Below are positions 1 through 4,863 of a stretch of DNA of 6,762 nt, piece after piece. Made by a program: the position numbers and the translations under genes. The stretch spans positions 1-6,762 of the forward strand of contig CAMWMM010000274.1 in the NCBI GenBank assembly GCA_947175285.1, in the 5' to 3' direction. Source of the DNA: an uncultured Lachnospiraceae bacterium (lineage in GTDB: Bacteria > Bacillota_A > Clostridia > Lachnospirales > Lachnospiraceae). The notes below the pieces were generated by a model. The model had not been told where the DNA came from, did no database searches, and saw nothing but the letters and a program-made list of their open reading frames with translations. Position 1 is the first letter of the stretch. Each line of letters begins with the position of its first letter.

Positions 1-50
1 GTTTGCTTTTTTGCGCTTATCAAGTTCTTTCCTCTTCTTCACATATATTT

Positions 51-56
51 TATAAT
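51..56 (+). promoter_or_regulatory. Possible -10 box of the XRE regulator gene
   Basis: A perfect TATAAT lies at 51-56 in a very A+T-rich stretch (44-62), 23 bases before the chosen ATG at 80. A transcript from it would start near 63, leaving a leader of only about 17 bases that just includes the ribosome binding site. No convincing -35 hexamer sits 16-18 bases upstream (28-33 reads TTTCCT), so this is a -10-only call in a region where TATAAT-like words arise easily by composition. Confidence 0.3.
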
Positions 57-63
57 AATAATT

Positions 64-70
64 AAGGAGA
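64..70 (+). promoter_or_regulatory. Ribosome binding site that decides the XRE start
   Basis: AAGGAGA at 64-70 is a strong Shine-Dalgarno sequence. It directly abuts an in-frame GTG at 71, which is too close to be used, and lies about 10 bases before the ATG at 80. It therefore supports the shorter reading frame. Confidence 0.75.
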
Positions 71-79
71 GTGAATTTT

Positions 80-559
80 ATGAACACAAATATCACAGCG
101 AAATATTTACAGTTTTTACGGAAAAGTCACGGTTATACACAGGATGATTTAGCACAAAAACTAAACATCACAAGACAGGCCGTATCCAAGTGGGAAACAG
201 GAACAACGATTCCCGATTTAGAGACTTTGTTAAAACTTTCCAAATTATATCACATTACAATTAATGAAATACTAGAACCTAAAATACAATCACAGAGAAT
301 AACGGATTTTGAACAGCTTCCTACAATACCTGAAAACGAATTGAAAGAAGCATTAAAACAGTTTGACGCCGTTTCTCTTGTAACGGCCTTAATGGGTGCA
401 TCGCCTGAAATAAATAGTTTTATGGAAAAAATATTCCCCGATATTGATTATAAAATGACCAGGAAGCAAATTGGAAGAATTCGAATTGAAACGGTAGAGG
501 ATATGCAGAACGAGATTATTTCCATGATAAATTTACTGGCGGTTGATAAAGAGATGTAG
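80..559 (+). CDS. HTH-type (XRE/Cro-C1) transcriptional regulator
   Basis: A 159-residue protein whose first ~68 residues form a helix-turn-helix of the XRE/Cro-C1 family. This is seen in the order YLQFLRKSHGYTQDDLAQKL, the recognition helix around TRQAVSKWE (31-39), and the family-typical GTTIPDLETLLKLSKLY. Such proteins bind DNA as dimers and usually repress nearby or their own promoters. The C-terminal ~90 residues are soluble and partly helical, with no transmembrane segment and no recognisable ligand or peptidase domain, so the signal is unknown. The start is the ATG at 80; an in-frame GTG at 71 would extend the protein by three residues but abuts the ribosome binding site. By eye the gene is more A+T-rich than the flavodiiron gene next door. 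It is transcribed towards that gene, so the two are not co-transcribed, and nothing in the sequence names its target. Confidence 0.9.
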   Translation: MNTNITAKYLQFLRKSHGYTQDDLAQKLNITRQAVSKWETGTTIPDLETLLKLSKLYHITINEILEPKIQSQRITDFEQLPTIPENELKEALKQFDAVSLVTALMGASPEINSFMEKIFPDIDYKMTRKQIGRIRIETVEDMQNEIISMINLLAVDKEM

Positions 560-572
560 TACGTAAGCAATT

Positions 573-608
573 ATGCCCGGTCTAACCAAAAAAGATTGGA
601 CCGGGCAT
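573..608. terminator. Hairpin between convergent genes, probable bidirectional terminator
   Basis: Perfect 10-bp arms ATGCCCGGTC (573-582) and GACCGGGCAT (599-608) surround an A-rich interior. On the + strand transcript the stem can extend inward by a U-G and two A-U pairs, leaving a 10-base loop. It lies 13 bases after the XRE stop and 21 bases beyond the flavodiiron stop on the other strand, which is the expected place for a shared terminator. Neither side carries a real U-tract, so it may instead act as a transcript-end stabiliser or as a weak terminator. Confidence 0.55.
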
Positions 609-629
609 GAACATTCCTCAAGAACCTAT

Positions 630-1790
630 TTACACCAACGCCTGTGCAAGCTGTTCAAGCTGTGCTTCGGAGGTTTCATTCAAAGTGGATTTGATTGTCA
701 CCATCGGCTCTAATATGGTAATTTCTTTCATCTGAGAAAGGCTTTCTTTCATTACCTTTCCTGCCATAGGCGCCCAACTGCCGTTTTCTATGATACCGAC
801 AGTACGTTTCTGATAATTTTTTGACTTTAAGTGCGCAAGCAAGCTTTCCATGCAGGGAAATACACCTGCGTCATAGGTCGCAGCAGCCAGCACCAACCTG
901 TCATAGCGAAAAGCGTCTTCTATCACTTCCGCCATATCATCACGCGCCAAATCCGATACCACTACTTTTTCCGCACCTTTTTTCTGTAAAAGTTCAGCCA
1001 GTTTCTCTGCCGCCGCTTTCGTGTTTCCATGAATAGAAGCATAAGCAATTAGGATACCTTTATCCTCCGGCTCATAACTGCTCCATGTTTGATATTTCTC
1101 AAGATAGTAATCCAGATTCTCAGTCAAAATGGGACCATGCAGCGGACATATGATTTGGATATCCAACGCAGCCGCTTTCTTTAGCAAAGCCTGCACCTGC
1201 ATACCATATTTTCCTACGATATTAAAATAGTATCTGCGCGCTTCACACGCCCAGTCTTCGTCCGTATCCAATGCACCGAATTTCCCGAAAGCATCTGCTG
1301 CGAATAAAACTTTCTCTGTCTTTTCATAAGACACCATAACTTCCGGCCAATGTACCATAGGCGCCATCACAAACGTCAGCGTGTGGGTTCCTAGATTCAG
1401 TTCATCCCCTTCTTTTACAACAACACTTCGTCCGCTCATATCCAATGTAAAAAACTGGGGAAGCATACTAAGCGATTTCGCGTTGACAACAATCTGTGCC
1501 TGCGGATATTTTTCCATAAACTTCTGAATATTCCCTGCATGATCCGGTTCCAAATGAGATACCACAAGGTAATCCGGCAATTTGCCGCCCAATATGTTAT
1601 TCAGATTGTCAAACCACTCTTTCTCCGCTCTTGCATCCACGCTGTCCATAACTGCAATTTTGTCATCCAAGATAACATAGGAATTATAAGATACGCCATT
1701 CGGCACCACATACTGGCTCTCAAATAAATCGATTGTCTTATCGTCTACACCTGCATATTGAATCGTGTCAGTGATTGCTATGTTCTTCAT
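630..1790 (-). CDS. fprA: Class A flavodiiron protein (FprA-type O2/NO reductase)
   Basis: A cytoplasmic 386-residue enzyme with the two-domain architecture of class A flavodiiron proteins. Residues ~1-245 form a metallo-beta-lactamase-like diiron domain with the expected ligands: H79, E81, D83 (HLEPDHAGN), H147 (MVHWPE), D166 (AADAFG) and H218 (PLHGP). The carboxylate E81 replaces the zinc-type histidine and marks a diiron site. Residues ~246-386 form a flavodoxin domain whose FMN phosphate loop is ASIHGNT (251-257), with ATYDAGVFP (304-312) further on. The family reduces O2 to water and/or NO to N2O, taking electrons from rubredoxin or a similar partner; no rubredoxin or NAD(P)H-flavin domain is fused here. 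Length is normal. The ribosome binding site AAGGAGA (1798-1804) sits 7 bases before the ATG. It follows the hydrolase gene by 47 bases and could be partly co-transcribed with it. O2 versus NO preference cannot be read from the sequence. Confidence 0.97.
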   Translation of the reverse strand: MKNIAITDTIQYAGVDDKTIDLFESQYVVPNGVSYNSYVILDDKIAVMDSVDARAEKEWFDNLNNILGGKLPDYLVVSHLEPDHAGNIQKFMEKYPQAQIVVNAKSLSMLPQFFTLDMSGRSVVVKEGDELNLGTHTLTFVMAPMVHWPEVMVSYEKTEKVLFAADAFGKFGALDTDEDWACEARRYYFNIVGKYGMQVQALLKKAAALDIQIICPLHGPILTENLDYYLEKYQTWSSYEPEDKGILIAYASIHGNTKAAAEKLAELLQKKGAEKVVVSDLARDDMAEVIEDAFRYDRLVLAAATYDAGVFPCMESLLAHLKSKNYQKRTVGIIENGSWAPMAGKVMKESLSQMKEITILEPMVTIKSTLNETSEAQLEQLAQALV

Positions 1791-1820
1791 ATTCGTTTCT
1801 CCTTTTTCATGATAATCTTT

Positions 1821-1848
1821 ATTTTATCAGAAAAATTTCATAATGCAA
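1821..1848 (-). promoter_or_regulatory. fprA: Possible sigma-A-type promoter of the flavodiiron gene
   Basis: On the - strand, TTGCAT (1843-1848) and TAAAAT (1821-1826) are separated by 16 bases. Transcription would start near 1814, giving a leader of about 24 bases that contains the ribosome binding site. The -35 and part of the spacer lie inside the last codons of the upstream hydrolase gene. The match is fair rather than strong, and the gene could also be read through from upstream. Confidence 0.4.
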
Positions 1849-2650
1849 TAACATCTAAGTCATCCGGCACATAAATATTCCCATGAAAATGCTTTGACGC
1901 CTCTTTTCTATAATTTTCTTTTCTATGTATCAGGTCGTTATCGCTTCCATGATATAAAATGAGATTACCGACATCTAAAGACGCGGCAATCTTCCCTGCA
2001 TTTTCTGCCGTGGAGTGCATTTTCTCATAAGGTTTAAATACATCCGCTTCCGATTCCATACAAAATGCTTCGTGTAATAAAATATCACATCCCTGCACTT
2101 CTTCGCGAAGCGCCTCATTATAAGTTTCATCTCCCAAAAAGACAATTGTTTTGCCGTTTGCAAGCTGTGTCTTGAAACCGAACTGCCGGTCTTTTTGACC
2201 ATGAATATCCAGAAATTTTACCCTGTAATCCAAAATCTGCCGCTCTTCCTTGTCCTCTACCACATGAAATATAATTCTCTTATCAAACCAATCCGTAAAC
2301 TTCTTCGACAGCACTTCTGTCAAAATGCTCCTGATGATTTTTTCCAGTTCCCGGTGCATGTATATGTTTAGATTTCCCTCATATTCCCCCGAAGCAGCAT
2401 ATTTATGAAAGTTACGAACAATCCAGAAAAGTCCAAGAATATGGTCACTGTGCCTGTGCGATAAAATCACATGATGTATTTTCCGGAAATCTATTTCAGC
2501 ATCCCGCAGCTGCTTTAAGATTTGTATCCCGCCGCCCGTATCCACCAGAATATTTTCACCGTTTCTATCCTGCAATACAAAGCAGGTATTAAAACAGTCC
2601 AACGTCATTGCCTGCCCTGTTCCTAAAAAAATCAGTTTTTCCGTCTGCAT
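1838..2650 (-). CDS. RNase Z-like metallo-beta-lactamase-fold hydrolase
   Basis: A soluble 270-residue metallo-beta-lactamase-fold protein with the closest visible likeness to the RNase Z (ElaC) branch. It opens with KLIFLGTGQ and carries the dinuclear zinc signature H65-R-H67-S-D69-H70. Further metal ligands are H150 (DIHG), D174 (LGDE) and H234 (LYHGS). It also has the HEAF (193-196) and HSTA (212-215) motifs typical of RNase Z-type enzymes. The interval between H150 and D174 is only 24 residues, so the long exosite arm that true RNase Z uses to grip tRNA is missing; the substrate is therefore uncertain (phosphodiester, sulfate ester or other). The start is the ATG at 2650, which has a 7-base spacing from AAAGGGTGAT; an in-frame GTG at 2662 overlaps that signal and would add four residues. 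It has its own promoter at 2691-2719. Fold and metal site are certain; the RNase activity is not. Confidence 0.92.
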   Translation of the reverse strand: MQTEKLIFLGTGQAMTLDCFNTCFVLQDRNGENILVDTGGGIQILKQLRDAEIDFRKIHHVILSHRHSDHILGLFWIVRNFHKYAASGEYEGNLNIYMHRELEKIIRSILTEVLSKKFTDWFDKRIIFHVVEDKEERQILDYRVKFLDIHGQKDRQFGFKTQLANGKTIVFLGDETYNEALREEVQGCDILLHEAFCMESEADVFKPYEKMHSTAENAGKIAASLDVGNLILYHGSDNDLIHRKENYRKEASKHFHGNIYVPDDLDVIAL

Positions 2651-2657
2651 ATTGCCT

Positions 2658-2667
2658 ATCACCCTTT
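2658..2667 (-). promoter_or_regulatory. Ribosome binding site that decides the hydrolase start
   Basis: AAAGGGTGAT on the - strand (2658-2667) contains GGTGAT, complementary to the 3' end of 16S rRNA. Its end is 7 bases from the ATG at 2650. The GTG at 2662 lies inside it and is unlikely to be the start. Confidence 0.65.
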
Positions 2668-2690
2668 CCGTGCTTTACTAACCATTGTAT

Positions 2691-2719
2691 ATCATAACGC
2701 AGGCAAAGGAGAAGGTCAA
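2691..2719 (-). promoter_or_regulatory. Sigma-A-type promoter of the RNase Z-like gene
   Basis: On the - strand TTGACC (2714-2719) and TATGAT (2691-2696) are separated by exactly 17 bases, the best housekeeping-type promoter in the window. Transcription would start near 2684, about 34 bases before the ATG. It lies wholly in the 86-base gap after the amidase-deacetylase stop, so the hydrolase can be expressed independently. A short 13-base dyad (TAACA, TTC, TGTTA; 2723-2735) sits 3 bases upstream of the -35 and could be a minor operator or chance. Confidence 0.7.
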
Positions 2720-2736
2720 TTTTAACATTCTGTTAT

Positions 2737-4155
2737 CTAAAACTGTATCGGTTCCACATCAGCATCAATAACTTTCATCTCATATTCCGGCAGCCTGTCC
2801 AGTAAATCATTCAGGCAGATTCCCGTGTTATATACGACGTCATGTGCCAGCATAACTACTCTCTTTCTTCCGAGCGTTGTCTCTACGCCATTGGCAATTA
2901 ACTGCTCCGGAACGGCACCTTCCACTGCATCTCCAAGACTTGCATTCCAATCGAAATATACATAGCCCTGTTTTGTCATTTCCTCGATAATAGCTTCACT
3001 TATCTCTTTGTTATAGGCATTGATGCTGCCGCCGGGAAAACGAACAAGTGTTGTGTCTACGCCTGTCACCTCATAAATTGTCTGACGTGCCGTTTCTATG
3101 TCCTGCATGAAACTTTCCACGCTTTCATAAATATTTTCATAATTGTGCGTATTACTATGAATCCCTATTGCATGTCCTTCTTCTACAATGCGTTTTGCCA
3201 TCTCCGGATGCAGTCTTACATTCTCACCTACCAGGAAAAAGGTTGCCTTAATATTTCTCTCTTTTAAAACATCCAACACCCTTGCGGTATTTTCTTCAGA
3301 TGGACCGTCATCGAATGTCAAATACATTGTCTTCGGATGAAAATAATATTCAATTCCCTGTACAATTCCGTTTGCAATTTTCTCCTGATATTCTGTACTG
3401 ACAAGATTGTTTCGTTCTTCTTCATTGGAAAGAAATCCTGTTTCAATCAGACATGCCGGCATCGTCGTGCTTCCCGTTACATGAAAATCAGCATTTCCCC
3501 GTAATTCCCTTTCCGCAGCTTCCGTAGCGATAGATGTCTGCTGCCTGATAAGCTGCGCCAGCTTCTTATTATCACGCGTGGTATCTGTTCCGTCATACCA
3601 CACTTCCATGCCGTTAATATTGTCTCCGTCTTCCGTAGCATTCTGATGAATGCTCACATAAATATCCGCATGCGCTGCATTGGCAAGTTTTACTCTGTCT
3701 TCTTTTGTTATGTAGGTATCATCTTCCCGGGACATCATAACATCATATCCCAAAGATTCCAACTGTGTTTTTACCAACTTAGCGATTGCCAGATTGATTG
3801 TCTTTTCCTCCACGCCTTCTCTGGAACATCCTGCGTCCGCACCGCCATGACCTGCATCTATAAAGATAAGCGGCGCTGTTTTTTCTCTCATCAGATACAG
3901 CTCGTCTATCTTTTCTTTTATGACAGTATTGTCATATTCTATTATTATTCCCGATTCCCCTGCCTCCGGTACAATGTCTGCTTCCGGCGAAGCATGCACT
4001 TCCCCCATCGGTATACTATGCACCGTAACAACGGCAACAATAACAAAAATCACCGCCATCACGACAGATAAAATACGTTTTCCGGTTTTTATCCGTCTCT
4101 CTTTTTTCTGATACCGTCTACCATATATTGTTATATAGGAATTTCTTTCGTACAT
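2737..4155 (-). CDS. Membrane-anchored N-acetylmuramoyl-L-alanine amidase / polysaccharide deacetylase fusion
   Basis: A 472-residue bifunctional cell-wall enzyme. A basic cytoplasmic N-terminus (1-27) precedes one hydrophobic segment (28-48), a signal anchor or a signal peptide possibly cut after VHA (53-55). A short linker with a charged helix (78-93) leads to an Amidase_3 domain (~96-272). Its zinc ligands are H103 (DAGHGG), E117 (EEKTINL) and H170 (SIHQNA), and the catalytic glutamate is E238 (IETGFLSN). A NodB/CE4 deacetylase domain (~277-472) follows with all motifs: TFDDGP (280-285), HSNTH (333-337), RFPGGS (372-377), DWN (402-404) and LAH (436-438). Family knowledge: the first domain cuts the MurNAc-L-Ala amide bond and the second removes N-acetyl groups from peptidoglycan sugars. 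Both sites look intact and act outside the membrane. The start is the ATG at 4155; the longer TTG start at 4176 lies upstream of, and reads through, the ribosome binding site. It is divergent from the sigma operon. Cortex-type lactam synthesis is an inference discussed in the findings. Confidence 0.96.
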   Translation of the reverse strand: MYERNSYITIYGRRYQKKERRIKTGKRILSVVMAVIFVIVAVVTVHSIPMGEVHASPEADIVPEAGESGIIIEYDNTVIKEKIDELYLMREKTAPLIFIDAGHGGADAGCSREGVEEKTINLAIAKLVKTQLESLGYDVMMSREDDTYITKEDRVKLANAAHADIYVSIHQNATEDGDNINGMEVWYDGTDTTRDNKKLAQLIRQQTSIATEAAERELRGNADFHVTGSTTMPACLIETGFLSNEEERNNLVSTEYQEKIANGIVQGIEYYFHPKTMYLTFDDGPSEENTARVLDVLKERNIKATFFLVGENVRLHPEMAKRIVEEGHAIGIHSNTHNYENIYESVESFMQDIETARQTIYEVTGVDTTLVRFPGGSINAYNKEISEAIIEEMTKQGYVYFDWNASLGDAVEGAVPEQLIANGVETTLGRKRVVMLAHDVVYNTGICLNDLLDRLPEYEMKVIDADVEPIQF

Positions 4156-4164
4156 ATTTTGTTG

Positions 4165-4171
4165 CTCCTTT
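4165..4171 (-). promoter_or_regulatory. Ribosome binding site that decides the amidase-deacetylase start
   Basis: AAAGGAG on the - strand at 4165-4171 is 9 bases before the ATG at 4155. An in-frame TTG at 4176 would place this signal inside the coding sequence and has no signal of its own, so the first seven codons of the longer frame are leader. Confidence 0.8.
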
Positions 4172-4181
4172 CTCAAAGCGT

Positions 4182-4208
4182 ATAGTAAACGGCATTGTCG
4201 TTTACTAT
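4182..4208. repeat. Palindromic element, copy 1 (amidase-deacetylase leader)
   Basis: Perfect 10-bp inverted arms ATAGTAAACG (4182-4191) and CGTTTACTAT (4199-4208) flank a 7-base centre. It overlaps the last two bases of the leftward -10 box (4207-4212) and covers the expected transcription start near 4200, the position of a repressor operator; only part of it would be transcribed from that promoter. A near-identical element with the same centre, in the opposite orientation, lies at 5939-5966. The arms differ by one base pair (T-A here, C-G there), so the dyad is preserved. Confidence 0.8.
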
Positions 4209-4237
4209 TATATAAGCTTACACGAGGTATGCATCAA
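4207..4237 (-). promoter_or_regulatory. Probable promoter of the amidase-deacetylase gene
   Basis: On the - strand a perfect TATAAT lies at 4207-4212, overlapping TATATA at 4209-4214. TTGATG (4232-4237) is 19 bases from the first and 17 bases from the second. The -35 is inside the first unit of the 11-bp repeat array and the -10/start region runs into the palindrome at 4182-4208, so both elements are placed to control it. The leader to the ATG would be about 45 bases. The -10 is strong and the -35 assignment is less sure. Confidence 0.5.
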
Positions 4238-4294
4238 AGTTTCATCATTTTTGCATCATAGTTCCATCATTTTTGCATCATTTTTGCATCATTT
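4229..4294. repeat. Six tandem 11-bp direct repeats between divergent promoters
   Basis: Six head-to-tail units of exactly 11 bases begin at 4229, 4240, 4251, 4262, 4273 and 4284. The consensus is TTGCATCATTT (AAATGATGCAA on the other strand). The core CATCA is present in every unit; units 5 and 6 are identical, and the others differ mostly at the third base and the last three. The period equals about one helical turn, so all cores face the same side of the DNA. Unit 1 overlaps the -35 of the leftward promoter, and unit 6 ends about 5 bases before where a -35 for the rightward sigma promoter would be. The arrangement suits a cooperative array of half-sites for a DNA-binding protein; 11-bp direct repeats are characteristic of OmpR/PhoB-type response regulators. 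The binding protein is not in the window. Confidence 0.85.
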
Positions 4295-4322
4295 TCAAAA
4301 ACAGTGTAGCTTTTTGCTGTTC

Positions 4323-4328
4323 TATATT
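4323..4328 (+). promoter_or_regulatory. Possible -10 box of the sigma factor operon
   Basis: TATATT at 4323-4328 would place transcription start near 4335, just before the ribosome binding site. The expected -35 position (about 4300-4305, AACAGT) is poor. That fits either a promoter needing an activator bound at the adjacent repeat array or recognition by a different sigma factor, including the ECF factor itself. A weak inverted repeat (AACAG 4300-4304, CTGTT 4317-4321) lies in the spacer. Confidence 0.3.
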
Positions 4329-4353
4329 GTATTTCTAGTGAAGGAGGTACAAA

Positions 4354-4863
4354 ATGAAATCTATGCATAGAGAAAAAACATATGAGGAAGTAATCAAACG
4401 AAACTCAGAAACGGTCTATAGGTTAGCTTATTCTCTTGTCAAGGCACAGTCTGATGCGGATGATATTTATCAGGAAGTTTTCCTGCGTTATGTGCGCAAA
4501 GCGCCGGTATTCAGCAGTGAAGAGCACGAAAAGGCATGGTTTATGCGGGTGACAATCAATTGCTGTAAAAACTTTTGGAAATCTCCGTGGATACAAAGAA
4601 GGAGTGTATTGGAAAAAGATGTATTGGAAAAAGAGGCAGACTGTGGAAGCAAAGACGAAAATCAGCTTTTGATTGATATTGTAAAGCAGCTTCCGGAAAA
4701 ATACCGTGTTGTCATTCACTTGTTTTACTACGAGGAGCTGTCCATTAAAGAAATTGCAAAAATTACAAAGTCAAAAGCATCTACCGTAAGAACAAGACTG
4801 ACAAGAGCAAGAAGATTATTGCAAAGGTGGTTAAAGGAAGAAGGAGATGATTTTCATGTTTGA
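4354..4863 (+). CDS. ECF-type sigma-70 family RNA polymerase sigma factor
   Basis: A 169-residue sigma factor with only the two conserved regions of the extracytoplasmic function class. Region 2 spans ~14-77 and includes the core-binding stretch DADDIYQEVFLRYVRK and the -10-recognising AWFMRVTINCCKNFW. Region 4 spans ~107-160: LPEKYRVVIHLFYYEELSIK leads into the helix-turn-helix IKEIAKITKSKASTVRTRLTRAR that reads the -35. There is no C-terminal extension, and the length is ordinary for the class. It would direct RNA polymerase to a small set of envelope or stress promoters when released by its anti-sigma. The start is the ATG at 4354, 6 bases after AAGGAGG (4341-4347); a second ATG at 4363 is too far away. 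The anti-sigma gene overlaps its end by 8 bases, so the two are co-translated. Autoregulation is usual for such pairs, but the regulon cannot be read here. Confidence 0.96.
   Translation: MKSMHREKTYEEVIKRNSETVYRLAYSLVKAQSDADDIYQEVFLRYVRKAPVFSSEEHEKAWFMRVTINCCKNFWKSPWIQRRSVLEKDVLEKEADCGSKDENQLLIDIVKQLPEKYRVVIHLFYYEELSIKEIAKITKSKASTVRTRLTRARRLLQRWLKEEGDDFHV
4841..4846 (+). promoter_or_regulatory. Ribosome binding site that decides the anti-sigma start
   Basis: AAGGAG at 4841-4846 lies inside the sigma gene. It touches an in-frame ATG at 4847 with no spacing and is 9 bases before the next in-frame ATG at 4856. The second is therefore the likely start, giving an 8-base overlap with the sigma gene. 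Confidence 0.7.

Noticed and set aside
80..1790. XRE regulator as the dedicated regulator of the flavodiiron gene
   Set aside because: The genes are convergent and share only a terminator-like hairpin. No common operator is visible at either promoter.
2723..2735. Terminator after the amidase-deacetylase gene
   Set aside because: The TAACA/TGTTA hairpin has only five A+T-rich pairs, a three-base loop and no U-tract. It is too weak to call a terminator.
3646..4071. Open frame of 141 codons on the + strand inside the amidase-deacetylase gene
   Set aside because: It is antisense to a domain with intact catalytic motifs, has a Cys/His/Phe-rich composition typical of antisense translation, and no ribosome binding site stands out. 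The same applies to the other antisense frames at 821-1036, 1539-1727, 4423-4719, 5190-5411 and 5636-5875.
4156..4206. Riboswitch or attenuator in the amidase-deacetylase leader
   Set aside because: The expected transcription start lies inside the palindrome, so the full hairpin would not be transcribed from that promoter, and the leader is only about 45 bases. An operator is the simpler reading.
4229..4294. CRISPR-like or slipped-strand simple repeat
   Set aside because: Units are 11 bases, directly adjacent and without spacers, and no cas gene is present. Variation sits outside an invariant core, so a binding-site array explains it better than either a CRISPR or a simple microsatellite.
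4128..4370. Open frame of 80 codons on the + strand across the divergent control region
   Set aside because: It translates the tandem repeat and promoter sequence into low-complexity Phe/Ser/His runs, overlaps the sigma start, and has no ribosome binding site.
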